Made by a program: the position numbers and the translations under genes. From Smittia aterrima (taxonomy: Eukaryota > Arthropoda > Insecta > Diptera > Chironomidae), in contig CP093829.1 in NCBI GenBank assembly GCA_033063855.1, forward strand, positions 8,690,243 to 8,754,242: 64,000 nt of DNA, written 5' to 3'. Within the stretch, counting starts at the first letter, position 1, and each line of letters starts with the position of its first letter. A model generated the notes under the pieces. The model did no database searches, had not been told where the DNA came from, and saw nothing but the letters and a program-made list of their open reading frames with translations. Below, in pieces: positions 41,995-53,253 of this stretch.

Positions 41995-44900
41995 CTGGGA
42001 CATTTATTTTTGTTAAAGGCACTTTCTGTCGAAAATTCTATGCACGTAACGCATAGTTTGTCACCACATTTCAAATGCGACAAAAATGAAAAAGTTTTAG
42101 AAAAAAATTCTTATAGAATTTTCCATGAAAATATAGAAAGTCGTCAAGTTGATCAACAAAGTTTTCTGTTGAAATCGACAAATAAAAGTGAGAAAGAAAA
42201 TCGTTTTTGAAGATTAAGCTGATGAACTGAGACGCTTTAAACTGTAAAATATTGGCGTGTCGTCAAGAACAACAACAAATGGAGTTTTGATTGATGGAGT
42301 TTTCATTTCATGACCAACTCAGAAACCCATAATCCATAATCCAGTTAAAATCTGCGAAACAATTTTAACTGGGATTCGCTGAAAACGTCCAGCAGTGTAC
42401 AAGTCAAAATTTTATATAATTAACTAATTCAAGAATTTTGGACCTTTTATTCCCAGACTATAGTACAATTTATTCCTGGACATACCAACAACATCTACAG
42501 ACGGAGTGGGATCACTAGCAACCAAACCAAGCCACTTACAACAAAACTTTTCGAAAATCACTTTTGAGGTTTGGCAACGTGGAAAGAAATTATCTATCAA
42601 AGAAATTATCTATTACATCACAACTGCGTGTAACTACCAACAACAGATCCCGTAATCCTCCTATGCCTCGTACTAAGGCAAATTGGTATATATAAAGAGC
42701 TTCGGCCAACCAAAAGGGCCTTGAAGCCACTGGTTTTACAGCAACCAAGCAAAAGATCAAGCTAAAAACTGTAGGCGGACAGATCCATGCAAAAGAATAA
42801 TCGCAAAACTCTGTTAGTGTCAACCGCAACACTACGTGACGAGAGACCAAAAGAGACCAGAGATCATTAAGTGTTATAACAGAGTCCAAAAGAGACCAGA
42901 GATCAAAGCACTAAGTGTTAAGCATAAATCTTAACACACTCTGCATAATACAGTGTTACTCGTAACACTATGTGACTAGAGACTAGAGACCAAAGCATTA
43001 AGTTAAACACATAATCCACTCGGCATAATTCTGCTGGGACTAGCACTGTTGGCCGATAATTTAAGCTTTTCCCCAAGAAGCTTTCTCTTCGTAAGATGAA
43101 ATAACAACATCTGAATCATCCTACATCCTATGTGAATTCATTTATCCCTGGAAACGACGGTAGAGAAGCATAATTAATCCAGCTGTGATTTTCAATCCCG
43201 CCAACAGATGTCTCTATGTCAATAAAAGTTATTTTCTGAACACGTCCACTCAGCGCCTCTTACATTTCTTTCCGCTCTCAACTTGTAAAATTACTCGTCA
43301 CTCTCGGAAAATTCTGTTTTAAACTAATATCATCGTCTGCACAAGTTGATTAATAATGGAGCTCCCATTAACATGTCAGACCGACTGTAGCTCTCTGTTT
43401 CGAACTAAAAACAAACTCGTAAAAAGACTTTTGAATGTGACTATACTAGTCAGGTGATGATCAACAGCTCTAACCACCGATGATTGATACATCAGGAACA
43501 TCAGGAACCCGAGGGATATAATTTTTATACTGTTCGTCTTTTACTCATCTGATTTGACTTGAATCTTTCAAGACAATTATCAGATACTAACTGTTAACCT
43601 GGTGAATGCTTTCGTGACAACATGTCTTTTAAATGACTGATAGTATGATCTGCTGTCTGGAACTCCCAGTGGAGGTGATCTACGATCAAACGATCTCCTT
43701 CACTGCTTAGTCCTTGATGCCTTATCATACAAACACTCATTTTTCACATTCTTATTGTCAAGCACTCATCATTACTGACAAACATTATGCAATTTGCCAT
43801 CTTCATGCTCCAACACAGGAAAATCTATGATCTTATGATTTCATGTGTTGACATGCTGTATTGATTAATTGCTTTAATGAACATCTCAGTTAGGATAAGC
43901 TACATAAATGAGTAACACATTACGCTGTTTATCACTCTCTGCTCCAACTCTAGAAGTCATTTGGATCGAATGAATTCTTGTGTTGTATAGCCTGAATGAT
44001 TAACTGCCCTAATGAACACTTCACTTATGAATCTGTTAAAAATCTCTTTGTCAATCTTGCTTCTTTGTCAATTCTGCTTGTTCTATTTTCTAAGTAAAAC
44101 TCATTTTATTTCACACATTCAAGAATTGAGAATTTGCTTCGTGAGGAACAAGAAATTTTTTCCTGTTCTATCTCTAGCCTTAAGTCACACATTGAAAATT
44201 GTCCGACTCTAAATTTCTTTGTCATAAAATTCCTTTTGTATTCGCCTTATCTGTCTCATCGCCATTCTCTTATTGTTTATTCATTCTTATTATTGCCTAT
44301 TGTCTCATTCTCTGCATTATAGCTGTCACTTGTTTATTTTATTTGGCCAGTCTTCACTTTGAAGACATCCATGGCCCCCTTCTCCTTCCAACACCCATCC
44401 TATCCTATCCCGAAGGGGGAGGCAAACCTTTGCCGAACCTAGGGACAGTGGTGGGCAGAAACCTTCGAGCTGAAAGGCAGAAGGTAGGCCGGTCCTTCTT
44501 CAAGGATCAGGTCCTGCTGCGCAGGGCCCCACTGAAATCACCAACCAACCAACCAACAATTATAACTAAAATATTCTGAAAATGATTCTAATGAATTTTC
44601 TAAAGCAAAAAAATATTAAAAATTTAAATTTTAAAATTTAAGCTTTTCGACGATCCTGTTGACTCCATGAACAGTTGATTTCTAACTTTTCAATACGACC
44701 GCAACATTTTAGAAACAAACTCGACTGACAAATCAAATCAAAAATTTAGTCGCGTTATTAGAAAAACTTTGTGTCATACTTTTTATTTATTAATTTTTAA
44801 GTAGTTTACATTCTCTGAGAATTCGCCGACACTTAAGATATTGTGAGCAAGTTACGAAAGCTGTTTGTAATATATTTATATAAAAAACATTATCGTCACG

Positions 44901-45018
44901 ATTTCTGTAGAATTAATAGATTGAAGATTTAGATGTTTTTGAAATATTTGTCGCCGAGGTCGATAGTATCGACTCGATACCTTTCTCATATCAGTTTAAA
45001 ATAAACTTCAACCAGTTT
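41995..45018. other. Repeat-rich intergenic sequence right of the gap
   Basis: No gene is supported. It contains a block of degenerate repeats at 42830-43020 (variants of GAGACCAGAGATC and AAGTGTTA), a short direct duplication AAAGAAATTATCTAT near 42584 and 42600, and a GC-rich element with a simple-repeat tail near 44370-44565. It looks like decayed mobile-element sequence and differs in texture from the desert left of the gap. Confidence 0.5.
44370..44565 (+). mobile_element. Possible 3' end of a SINE/LINE with (CCAA)n tail
   Basis: A GC-rich 170-bp segment with self-complementary words (CCTTCTTCAAGG, GAAGGGGGAGG) ends in a run of CCAA/CAAC repeats and then returns abruptly to AT-rich sequence. 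That structure is typical of non-LTR element 3' ends. The family is not identified. Confidence 0.35.
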
Positions 45019-45033
45019 ATTTCCACAAATGGA
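45019..45033 (+). repeat. Left target-site duplication of the LINE
   Basis: ATTTCCACAAATGGA, repeated perfectly at 51946-51960 right after the poly(A) tail. Confidence 0.95.
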
Positions 45034-45430
45034 GGGCCTGCAACTACGCTGCCAAGTAGAAGCAAAAATATTATTTAATTATTTTAAAAAGTGATAAAGG
45101 CCGAATTAAACAAAACAAAAGTGACTCAAACATTAACAACAACCCCGGGCATTGGCACAGACTGGAGGATTGAAGAAATCACATCGATTTAAGAAGAAAA
45201 CGCGAAAAGTTCTCGAGGCAACGCGGTAGAAAATTATTGAAAAATTTTTTGGATCAAGGCAAAGGCTCTGGCTTAGTCATCGTGCAAGTTACATCGGACA
45301 CGAACAGTCAACAACCGAGGCAACAAGAACAAGCCTGTCATAACTCGCTGTACCCACATCAGCGGGATTTTGATACCTAAAACCTAAGTTATTGAAGAAG
45401 AGGTTAGGTCGGTTGTGCCACACAGTGGGA

Positions 45431-45505
45431 GTGCATCATCAGTTGCCAATCAAGCGTGCACCATCAGCTGCCAGTCAAGTGTGCATCATCAGCTGCCTGT
45501 CAAGA
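45431..45505 (+). repeat. Three 25-bp tandem repeats in the LINE 5'UTR
   Basis: Three consecutive units of exactly 25 bp (45431, 45456, 45481), each beginning GTGCA(T/C)CATCAG. Further imperfect repeats around ACCGAAGCTCAGTC follow at 45545-45900. Such 5' monomers often carry the internal promoter of LINEs; that role is inferred. Confidence 0.8.
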
Positions 45506-46226
45506 GGAGGCTCAGTCTTCTGTCAACATCGAATTAAGGCAACATATTCACAATCTCATTGAAGTTTGTGTGCCCGAAGCTCAGTCTTTCTGACGATTAC
45601 AGTCTTGTTGACACTGTCTTTCTGACATCTATAGTCTTGCTGACTCAATTCTTGACATCTCATCATTTGACTTTCTAAGTCACTTTGACTTATAGGCAGA
45701 TATTCACATTCTTGACGAAGAGTGTGAGACCGAAGCTCAGTCCTACTGACCACTGTAGCAATTCTGACACAGAGAAAGTCATCCACAGACTCAACAAAGA
45801 TTGTGTGCCCGACACTTAGTCGTTTTGACTATTGTTGTCCATAGACTCAAGACAATTTCTCACAGTCTCAGTTGAGATTGTGCTCAGCTGACTCAAATCG
45901 ACACAACGCAGCTTTGAGTACATAACGAGATATTTAGCAGTAAGAAGACGGTGATAGGTAAACTGCAACTGGCATTGGCAACTGGCATTGGCGGACTAAA
46001 CCGAAACGAAGGACTACAGGTAACTAAGTCTTTTACATCTCATTAACAAACTATCGCGAAAAATTTTTAATCTGTTGTACGTTATTTTAAAAATTAAGTG
46101 TTGTCACAGCGGAGTGACCAACTCATCCGCAACCCCGCAAGGGCTGGAAACTACGAGAGGGGAAAACCACGGCAAAAGAAATCCCTTAGTCATCACGCAA
46201 CATTTCACATCTCATTTATTTCCACA

Positions 46227-47600
46227 ATGGCAAACGAAGAACAACCCATGGATACCGATTCATCTGCAAAGGCAACGTCATCATCTAATCCGATTGCTGT
46301 CAAGCCCAACCCAATTATTATGAAACAGATCGAGAAAAATTCGCCAAACAACAACGCGAAGAAACAGAGAAGCTGGCCAACGAACATGTTAAGGAATTTG
46401 GCAGCAAACCCAAATTCTGATAAGGCACACACTCAGGAAGGAATTATTATGAGCTCAAAGCGCACAAATTTAATGTTTATCCGCTCTAGAGCAATTCAAA
46501 TAAAGATTCACACAGTTTTAATCAATATCATTGCCTTACTAAATTACGAAAACGAATGCAAAATCCCGTCAACCGTCACTTACTTCATCGCCGCCTCGAA
46601 AACAGCGATGAAGTTAAGCAACAACAATGGTAAATTAGGATTTAACGAGCAAAGGCAGGTTGAACCATCATTATTATCAAAGACACACCTTGAGCGCTGC
46701 ATCAGAGAATTGATTTTGATGCAATGCTTGACAAAGATTGTTAATAACATGGATAAACCTCCACTGGAAGCATTGAAAAAGTTCAGCATGGAATTGTATG
46801 GCATTTTTCCCAACATGAGCTTGTGTGAGCCTGGCACCAATGGATCAATGAATGGAACCACTGATCCCTTGCTGGAAGGCTCGACACGGTTACAGTTGGG
46901 AATTAATTTCAAATCAACGAAGGGCACAAACTATGAATCAACAATTAGTGTTGCCACATCTGAGAAAGCATTTGTGAAGAATAAATTTCTTAAATCTGAT
47001 TGTGAATTAAATTATCATCTAAAACGCGACATAAGTGGAATAATGGGCAGGTACTTAACTAATCGAACACCGGGCAACAAGCGCAGAGTAACCACCAAGA
47101 GAATCTATGATTGGAATTCGAGAAGTAAGCCAAATAAATTTCATCAAGGCAAATTAATCAGAATGAAGATTAGAGCAAGATCGGCTCACACAGTGATCTG
47201 GATCATGGAAATGGAAAACAAACCAGGTATGAACATTTGCATTATGACTGACGAGTTAATTTATGTAAATTTCTTACATGGAAATAAGTTGAGAGACCAT
47301 CAAAGAGGAAAAATGAAACCGAGAGCTGTGAAGCGAAGTTTGCAAGAATCGAAATGGAGCTGGCGAAGATACTGGACAAGAATTGAGAAGTGCTATGGAA
47401 AAGGCAAAATCAAATGTAAAGTCAAATCATCAAACGGGGAATCTGAAATAAAGGAAAAAGAATTCTCAAATAAAATGTTTAAATGTATGTATGAAATGAA
47501 TGAATGCTTCGAGGCGTCGTACGCTTATCTCTTCTTCATTGAAGTAAAATCCATAATCAAAGGTATTGCACCTTCATCAATTTTCAATTACAGAGTGTGA
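46227..47600 (+). CDS. LINE ORF1 protein (gag-like position, no zinc knuckles)
   Basis: 457 residues from the ATG at 46227, which sits in a good context (ACAATGG). The frame is open further upstream to an ATG at 46098, but that stretch reads like UTR. By position it should be the nucleic-acid-binding ORF1 protein that forms the RNP with the element RNA. The C-terminal third is strongly basic, which fits RNA binding. I see no CCHC knuckle, although these are usual in ORF1 of I-type elements, nor a clear RRM. ORF2 begins 9 bases after its stop, so translation of ORF2 probably depends on reinitiation. Assignment as ORF1 rests on position and intactness, not on a recognised domain. Confidence 0.75.
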   Translation: MANEEQPMDTDSSAKATSSSNPIAVKPNPIIMKQIEKNSPNNNAKKQRSWPTNMLRNLAANPNSDKAHTQEGIIMSSKRTNLMFIRSRAIQIKIHTVLINIIALLNYENECKIPSTVTYFIAASKTAMKLSNNNGKLGFNEQRQVEPSLLSKTHLERCIRELILMQCLTKIVNNMDKPPLEALKKFSMELYGIFPNMSLCEPGTNGSMNGTTDPLLEGSTRLQLGINFKSTKGTNYESTISVATSEKAFVKNKFLKSDCELNYHLKRDISGIMGRYLTNRTPGNKRRVTTKRIYDWNSRSKPNKFHQGKLIRMKIRARSAHTVIWIMEMENKPGMNICIMTDELIYVNFLHGNKLRDHQRGKMKPRAVKRSLQESKWSWRRYWTRIEKCYGKGKIKCKVKSSNGESEIKEKEFSNKMFKCMYEMNECFEASYAYLFFIEVKSIIKGIAPSSIFNYRV

Positions 47601-47609
47601 ACAGAGACA

Positions 47610-50600
47610 ATGAGGGAACATATTAATATCTTTCAGATAAATGTGGGCAAAAGAGATACCACACACACACAACTGGAATCGATTATAAGGAAAGGAAAAG
47701 AGAAAGTGGACGTGATAATGATTCAGGAGCCTAAGAGGAACGCAGGTCATAATAATGTTGCTTCATCGCTGTATGGAGGAAAAATGTTTCACAAAAGAAC
47801 AGAGAAAGTTAGAGCATCGATTTGGATTTCGCACAAAATGAGACAGGAGACTGAATGTATATTGTTGGATCATTTCAGTAACAGAGACTTAACAGCGGTC
47901 AGTGCTAACATAATCCTGAATGATGACAAGCCTAAAAAATTCATAATTGCATCATTATATTGTCCAGCAATTGATGAGACTGGCACAACGATAAATGATC
48001 CTTTCTCAAACATAAAAATGATTGAACTGGCAGACTATTGCAAAGCAAATAATATTCCTTTACTTTTAGGAAGTGATCTTAACGCTGAACATTACATGTG
48101 GAAATCGAACAAAGCCAATGCCAGAGGAACAAATGCTGTTGAATTTCTCATTGACAACGGACTCGCAACGCTCAACACTGGCAACAGACCCACGAGAGGT
48201 GACATTGACGATGGAAGTGGCTCGCACATTGATGTAACAATGATCAGCGAAGCCTGGGAACATTTAGTCTTGGATTGGGAAGTGTCTAACAAAGCCAAGT
48301 CAGATCACAACCTGATAATATTCAAACTGGAAGTGAGCAAACCCAAATACGTCAGAAGCTGGAAGAAGCGCGGCCTGGACTGGGATAAATTGAGAATGGA
48401 ATTTGAAAAATTTGAAAAAATTAAAGATTGCGACAACAAAGATACCCTGGATGAAGAGGCTGAAAGATTCAATGATAATTTGATTACAAGCTTTGAAAGA
48501 GTATCGAAACTGGTCAGATTGAAGAAGAACGACGATAGCGACTGGATGACAACTAAGATCAGCAGCCTCAAAATCTTAACAAATCACTACGAAAGGGAAA
48601 TGTTCAGAGCAAAGAAAGTTCACAACTTCGCGAGGTATCATAGAATGAAAGTGAGATATAATAAGACATATAAAGATTATGCTTCCGAAATCAGAAAGGC
48701 AAAAACGCAAGCATGGAGAGACTTTACAAGCAACTTGAACAAAACCAGTGAGATAGCCAGAATCAGCAAAGTCTTAGACAAAGGAAAAAATGAAGACATC
48801 TGCACCATCAGGAAAGCTAACGGTGAATATACGAGCTCAAGGGCTGAAACTCTAATTGAACTTATGAATTTTCATTTTGAGGACAGTCTGAGGATTATGG
48901 CCAACACAAGATTAGACGATGTAACATTCACTGTGAATGATTTAGACGAGCAAGAAATTGATGATATCATAAATGAGAACACGATTGCCCAGGCAATCAT
49001 GAGCTTCTCACCTTACAAAGCTGCGGGCCCGGACAACATCTACCCGGCCTTGCTTCAACAAACACTGAATATCTCAATGGAATCTCTGGAAAAATTATTC
49101 AAAGCTTCACTCAGGCTGAGCTATATACCAAAGGCGTGGAGAAATTCGAATGTTATCTTTCTCAGAAAACCTGGCAAGGATAATTACACTGACCCAAGCA
49201 GCTACAGGCCAATAAGCTTGATGAGTGTGATTCTAAAATCTCTGGAGAAAATTATCAATACAAAGATTACGGAATCACTCGGCAACAGAGATTATCTTCA
49301 CAAGGCTCAGCATGCTTACCGTGTCGGCAGGGGAACTGAATCAGCGCTGCATGAAGCGTGTTATTACATTGAATGTGTCAGAAGGCAACCGTCAACGAAA
49401 AGAGATGAAATTCTTATGGCCACCGTGGACATTTCAGGAGCTTTTGACAAAACAAATATTGAGGTAGCGGGCTTAGCGCTTGAAAAAGCAGGTGTCAATG
49501 AGGTGATGTCGAAATGGATCTTGTCAATGCTTAATAATAGAATAGCCACAGCGAAAAGCAACACCAAAGTCGTCAAATTCAAATGTGTCAAAGGATTAGC
49601 ACAGGGAGGCTCACTCAGCCCACTTGTATGGACCTTGATAATGAACGATTTATTAAAGAAATTGAACAGGCCGTTCCCAAACGTTTTTAAAACGGTCGCA
49701 TATGCTGACGACTTGGCAGTTCTGATAAGGAGCAACGACACTGATGTTCTGACGACAAGAATGAACAAGGCACTAAGCATTATTGAAGAATGGTGTATCG
49801 CGAACAGCTTCAAAGTGAATCCAGAAAAAATAAATATGATTAGATTCAACAACAAACACGAAAAATCATTGGAGAAGATTCCGCTGAAGCCCGTTAAGAT
49901 GTATGGCAAAACGTTGTTACTGAGAAATGAAATAAAATATTTGGGAGTGACTCTGGACAGAAAAATGTCTTTTAAAAATCATATAGAGGACATTTGTGGC
50001 AAAGCGATGCGATCTCTACAGGCATTGAGGTGCTTGGTGACAAGGAAATATGGAATGAGCCCCTACAACATGACATGGATTTTTAAAGCCATCATAGTGC
50101 CAAGAATTTCATATGGAGCAATCGTTTGGGCTCATCGAGCGGAAGTAAACGAGGGAATCTTAAACACGGTTCAGACGATAGCACTCAGAATGATTACAGG
50201 AGCCATGAGATGCACGCCGACTGACTCTCTGAGAATGATAATGGGCCAAACTAACATGCCGCTTATGATTGAGGAATGTGCCATTGCCGCTTACAATAGA
50301 ATGAGGATCAATGGAACCTGGCATGATGTAAATGGGTTCTCAAGAATGTATGCACTGAAAGAAAGCTTTGATGAAATATGTGCGGGCGACGAGACAGATC
50401 AAATTGTTAAAACGAGACTCTCTGCGAATGTCAAAACTTTTATTGGTGACAGAGACAACTGGAACATCGAATTTAATGAGATGAATGAGCCGCTCACTTT
50501 CTTCTCAGATGGCTCGAAGATTGACAATCAAGTTGGCTTTGGAGTATGCGCTACGACGAGTAAAACCAGCTGCCAGAGACTTGGAACTGTTGACGGCGAC

Positions 50601-51404
50601 GACCCTACAATGAGAAAAGTTGAAATATACAAAAGAATAAATGACTCAGCATCTGTCTTTCAAGCTGAATTATTAGGCATAAAAGAATGTTTTTCAATGG
50701 TGAGGGAAGCCGAAATCTCTGGGGAAAACGTGGTTGTACTCACAGACAATCAAGCAGTGATTAAGGCACTGAAAAAAGGCGAAGTAGTTTCAGCTGAAAT
50801 TAAAAGTTGTATCGACATTGTGAATGAGGTGGCAACACTGAATAATGTTTTGATTTCGTATGTGCCAGCTCATGTTGGAATTGAAGGCAACGAGAAAGCT
50901 GATGAACTTGCTAAGAAAGGGGCTGGTAAGCACACAGTCGACTTACAGGCCAAGAAGTCCAAAACCGCCATAAAAGATAAGATCAAAGACTATGTGAGAG
51001 AGAAAATGAATCAAAAATGGGTTGCCAGAGAAAAGCTCGAACACTCTAAACTTTTCATCACGAGATTGGACATCAGAAGAGCTAAAAAGATCAGTAAGCT
51101 CGCTAGGAAAGACATCAGAGTCCTGGTGGGAGTAATGACAGGGGCATGCTGCTTAAACTATCACCTAAAACACTTTAACACAAACCACGACCCGAAGTGC
51201 AGACGTTGCCAGAGAAGCGACGAAACAATGAAGCACGTTTTGATGTCTTGTGACAAATACCAAGAAGAGAGGTTCAAGGCAATGGGCAGGAAGGAACTGA
51301 ACGAAGCAGATCTCAAAGAAGTCCCGACGAGGAAGCTGCTGAATTTCATGCGTCGATCCAAATTGTATGAAACATTTTTCGTGGTGAAAGAAAACAATCC
51401 ATAG
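47610..51404 (+). CDS. LINE ORF2 polyprotein: endonuclease, reverse transcriptase, RNase H
   Basis: 1264 residues with no internal stop. Residues 1-235 form an exonuclease-endonuclease-phosphatase domain: INVGK, then IQEPKR with the catalytic Glu, GSDLNAEH, and SDH at 231-233. About 430-760 form the reverse transcriptase: AAGPDNIYP, SYRPISLMS, ATVDISGAFDK, GLAQGGSLSP, and the YADD active site at 698-701. About 960-1110 form RNase H, with catalytic candidates D967, E1020, D1046 and D1098 and the HVGIEGNEKADELA motif. A C-terminal CX2CX8HX4C knuckle lies at C1197, C1200, H1209 and C1214. All the catalytic motifs I can check are intact, so the protein is plausibly active. Confidence 0.97.
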   Translation: MREHINIFQINVGKRDTTHTQLESIIRKGKEKVDVIMIQEPKRNAGHNNVASSLYGGKMFHKRTEKVRASIWISHKMRQETECILLDHFSNRDLTAVSANIILNDDKPKKFIIASLYCPAIDETGTTINDPFSNIKMIELADYCKANNIPLLLGSDLNAEHYMWKSNKANARGTNAVEFLIDNGLATLNTGNRPTRGDIDDGSGSHIDVTMISEAWEHLVLDWEVSNKAKSDHNLIIFKLEVSKPKYVRSWKKRGLDWDKLRMEFEKFEKIKDCDNKDTLDEEAERFNDNLITSFERVSKLVRLKKNDDSDWMTTKISSLKILTNHYEREMFRAKKVHNFARYHRMKVRYNKTYKDYASEIRKAKTQAWRDFTSNLNKTSEIARISKVLDKGKNEDICTIRKANGEYTSSRAETLIELMNFHFEDSLRIMANTRLDDVTFTVNDLDEQEIDDIINENTIAQAIMSFSPYKAAGPDNIYPALLQQTLNISMESLEKLFKASLRLSYIPKAWRNSNVIFLRKPGKDNYTDPSSYRPISLMSVILKSLEKIINTKITESLGNRDYLHKAQHAYRVGRGTESALHEACYYIECVRRQPSTKRDEILMATVDISGAFDKTNIEVAGLALEKAGVNEVMSKWILSMLNNRIATAKSNTKVVKFKCVKGLAQGGSLSPLVWTLIMNDLLKKLNRPFPNVFKTVAYADDLAVLIRSNDTDVLTTRMNKALSIIEEWCIANSFKVNPEKINMIRFNNKHEKSLEKIPLKPVKMYGKTLLLRNEIKYLGVTLDRKMSFKNHIEDICGKAMRSLQALRCLVTRKYGMSPYNMTWIFKAIIVPRISYGAIVWAHRAEVNEGILNTVQTIALRMITGAMRCTPTDSLRMIMGQTNMPLMIEECAIAAYNRMRINGTWHDVNGFSRMYALKESFDEICAGDETDQIVKTRLSANVKTFIGDRDNWNIEFNEMNEPLTFFSDGSKIDNQVGFGVCATTSKTSCQRLGTVDGDDPTMRKVEIYKRINDSASVFQAELLGIKECFSMVREAEISGENVVVLTDNQAVIKALKKGEVVSAEIKSCIDIVNEVATLNNVLISYVPAHVGIEGNEKADELAKKGAGKHTVDLQAKKSKTAIKDKIKDYVREKMNQKWVAREKLEHSKLFITRLDIRRAKKISKLARKDIRVLVGVMTGACCLNYHLKHFNTNHDPKCRRCQRSDETMKHVLMSCDKYQEERFKAMGRKELNEADLKEVPTRKLLNFMRRSKLYETFFVVKENNP

Positions 51405-51897
51405 AGACCAAATGCTGTGACAAGGATTAAACCGCGGCTGAAACCGACTGATGATGTCGAGTGGACTTTCATCGCCGTCGACGCAACTAAACCAAGGGCA
51501 AAACGATCAAATGTTGCACAAAGAACAATAAAATGCAAAGTTGAAATGAAATGATAATTTATTTACTTCAGTCGACAAGTGAGGAAAGCAAAATTATTTT
51601 GCTATCTCTCACACAAATCCCTTCCCCTTTCAGCACCCTAAGCCACAGCAGATCGAGGCAAGCACGAGCAGCAGCCAGGGACAACGGAGCAGGACGCCAC
51701 AAAGAAGCCAACACAAAACGACAAGGAGAGGGACGCCAGAAAGAGGCCCAACAACAACAGGGGGTGACACACCACAAGTGGAACCACCCCCGAACAATTG
51801 CCGGAACCCGCACAGATTAAATTCAACGCGGGAGGGCCATGTGGGAGCAACACCAGCGAATCAACTTATTGTTATTTTAGCTGAAAAGAAAAATTGA

Positions 51898-51903
51898 AAT
51901 AAA
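51898..51903 (+). terminator. Polyadenylation signal of the LINE
   Basis: AATAAA about 23 bases before the A tail that ends the element. Confidence 0.8.
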
Positions 51904-51945
51904 GAAACTCCCAAATTGTTAAAACTAAAAAAAAAAAAAAAAAAA

Positions 51946-51960
51946 ATTTCCACAAATGGA
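51946..51960 (+). repeat. Right target-site duplication of the LINE
   Basis: ATTTCCACAAATGGA, identical to 45019-45033. The first A may equally belong to the poly(A) tail. Confidence 0.95.
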
Positions 51961-53253
51961 AAATACTCTTCGAGAAGGTTTAACTAATTGAAAATCAGAG
52001 AAAACAAGTGGCAGTAGCAGTTCGTACCGAACTTACTGTAGGGTTTTTCATCCGTCGGACTGGTTACAGGGGGTTGGGCTTTACTGGGTTTACTGGTCCG
52101 AGGTGGACCCGAATCTGGTCAGCTCTGAGATTTTTTCGCTCAACTCAAATAGCTGATCACTTCATGTGAACAACTCAATGCTCTAACTCCAAAGGAAAAG
52201 AAGTTTCACTTGGCGCTGGCAAGAGGTGGACCCAGATCTGGTTAGCTATAAGATTCATGCGTATTTCAAAACTAAAAATCGACTTTTTGTATGGAGATTC
52301 CAGGTTTCGGGCCTGATCCTGATGAGCTAGCGAAAAATCCTCAAAAGTTGTTTTTCGTATTAATATTCTCTCTCGACTGATGTAGATATTAATACGCTAG
52401 CTCATCACGTTCGATTTATCTCAATCACGGACGTCGGACCACGGACAAAGCGGCCACTATAGGGTGTTCCATCCCTCGGATGAAAAATATTAATGGAAAA
52501 TTTTAAATGATGCAAGAACACTGAGTAGTAGGCTCGGGGTCGAAGTAATATTTGAGCTTCCTCCGCTATCCAAATCACATGGCAATGTCATTGTTTTCCT
52601 AATTTCGCGATATTCGCGACGAGTTTCAAATAGTAGGCTCGGAGTCGAAATAATATTTTATCATGTAGCACTCGTGTTCGCATCTTCCACGAGTTTCATT
52701 TGTCGACGTCTGTTCCTTCTCGTCTTTGTTCTCGATGTATGAAACATTTCCATTTCAATCGCTATAACCCTCAATAACGATAAGGTGAGAAGAATTATTT
52801 TAGTTGAAAAGAAAGGTAAACAAAAAAAAGGTAAAAGTTGAAAGGAACTATCAACTTGAAAGTTGGAAGAGGAAAAACATGAAAACTTGAAAACTATGTT
52901 CATAATCTTAGGAAGAAACCCTAAAAACTTTCTTCCTCATAATAATATTTTTCTTGGTTTCCATAAAAAAAGCGGGAAATTGTCATTATTTGCTGAATTG
53001 TTCGGTTGATTATTGAAGTTCTCCAGCTGTTGGACACTATCGGCTGGAAGTTGATGAGTTGGTGATAATTGGGTTCATGAGAAAGACGAATAAACTTTAA
53101 ATTTCTAAGAAAAATATTTGAATGGTCTACACTGTGAAGAGACTAAACTTTAGACATTAACACTTTGAAAAATAAAAAAATTTGGACACAAAATTTTTAA
53201 ATTGTTTTCAGAAATAAATCAAATTTTTCTGTGACGTTTGAATACCAGATGAA
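51961..53253. other. Intergenic sequence with short repeats
   Basis: No gene is supported. An imperfect pair around GGTGGACCC(G/A)(A/G)ATCTGGT occurs near 52101 and 52224, and GTAGGCTCGG(G/A)GTCGAA recurs at about 52530 and 52632. These suggest decayed mobile elements. The last 300 bases are AT-rich and featureless. Confidence 0.5.

Larger units (their letters stand above)
45034..51945 (+). mobile_element. Full-length non-LTR retrotransposon (I superfamily: EN, RT, RNase H)
   Basis: The 6.9 kb element is bounded by a perfect 15-bp target-site duplication. It consists of a 1.19 kb 5'UTR with internal repeats, ORF1 (46227-47600), ORF2 (47610-51404), a 0.54 kb 3'UTR with AATAAA at 51898-51903, and about 19-20 A residues. 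Both ORFs are open from end to end. It moves by target-primed reverse transcription. An apurinic-type endonuclease plus an RNase H domain places it with I/Loa/Outcast-like clades rather than Jockey or R1; the exact clade needs a tree. Intact ORFs, a perfect TSD and a pure A tail point to a recent insertion. Confidence 0.95.

Noticed and set aside
44199..44579. 126-codon plus-strand frame
   Set aside because: It crosses an AT-rich/GC-rich boundary into the repeat tail and has no recognisable protein character.
46098..46226. Upstream ATG for LINE ORF1
   Set aside because: The added 43 residues look like UTR and the ATG at 46227 has the better context; not excluded.
49364..49909. 181-codon minus-strand frame
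   Set aside because: It is antisense to the reverse transcriptase region of ORF2.
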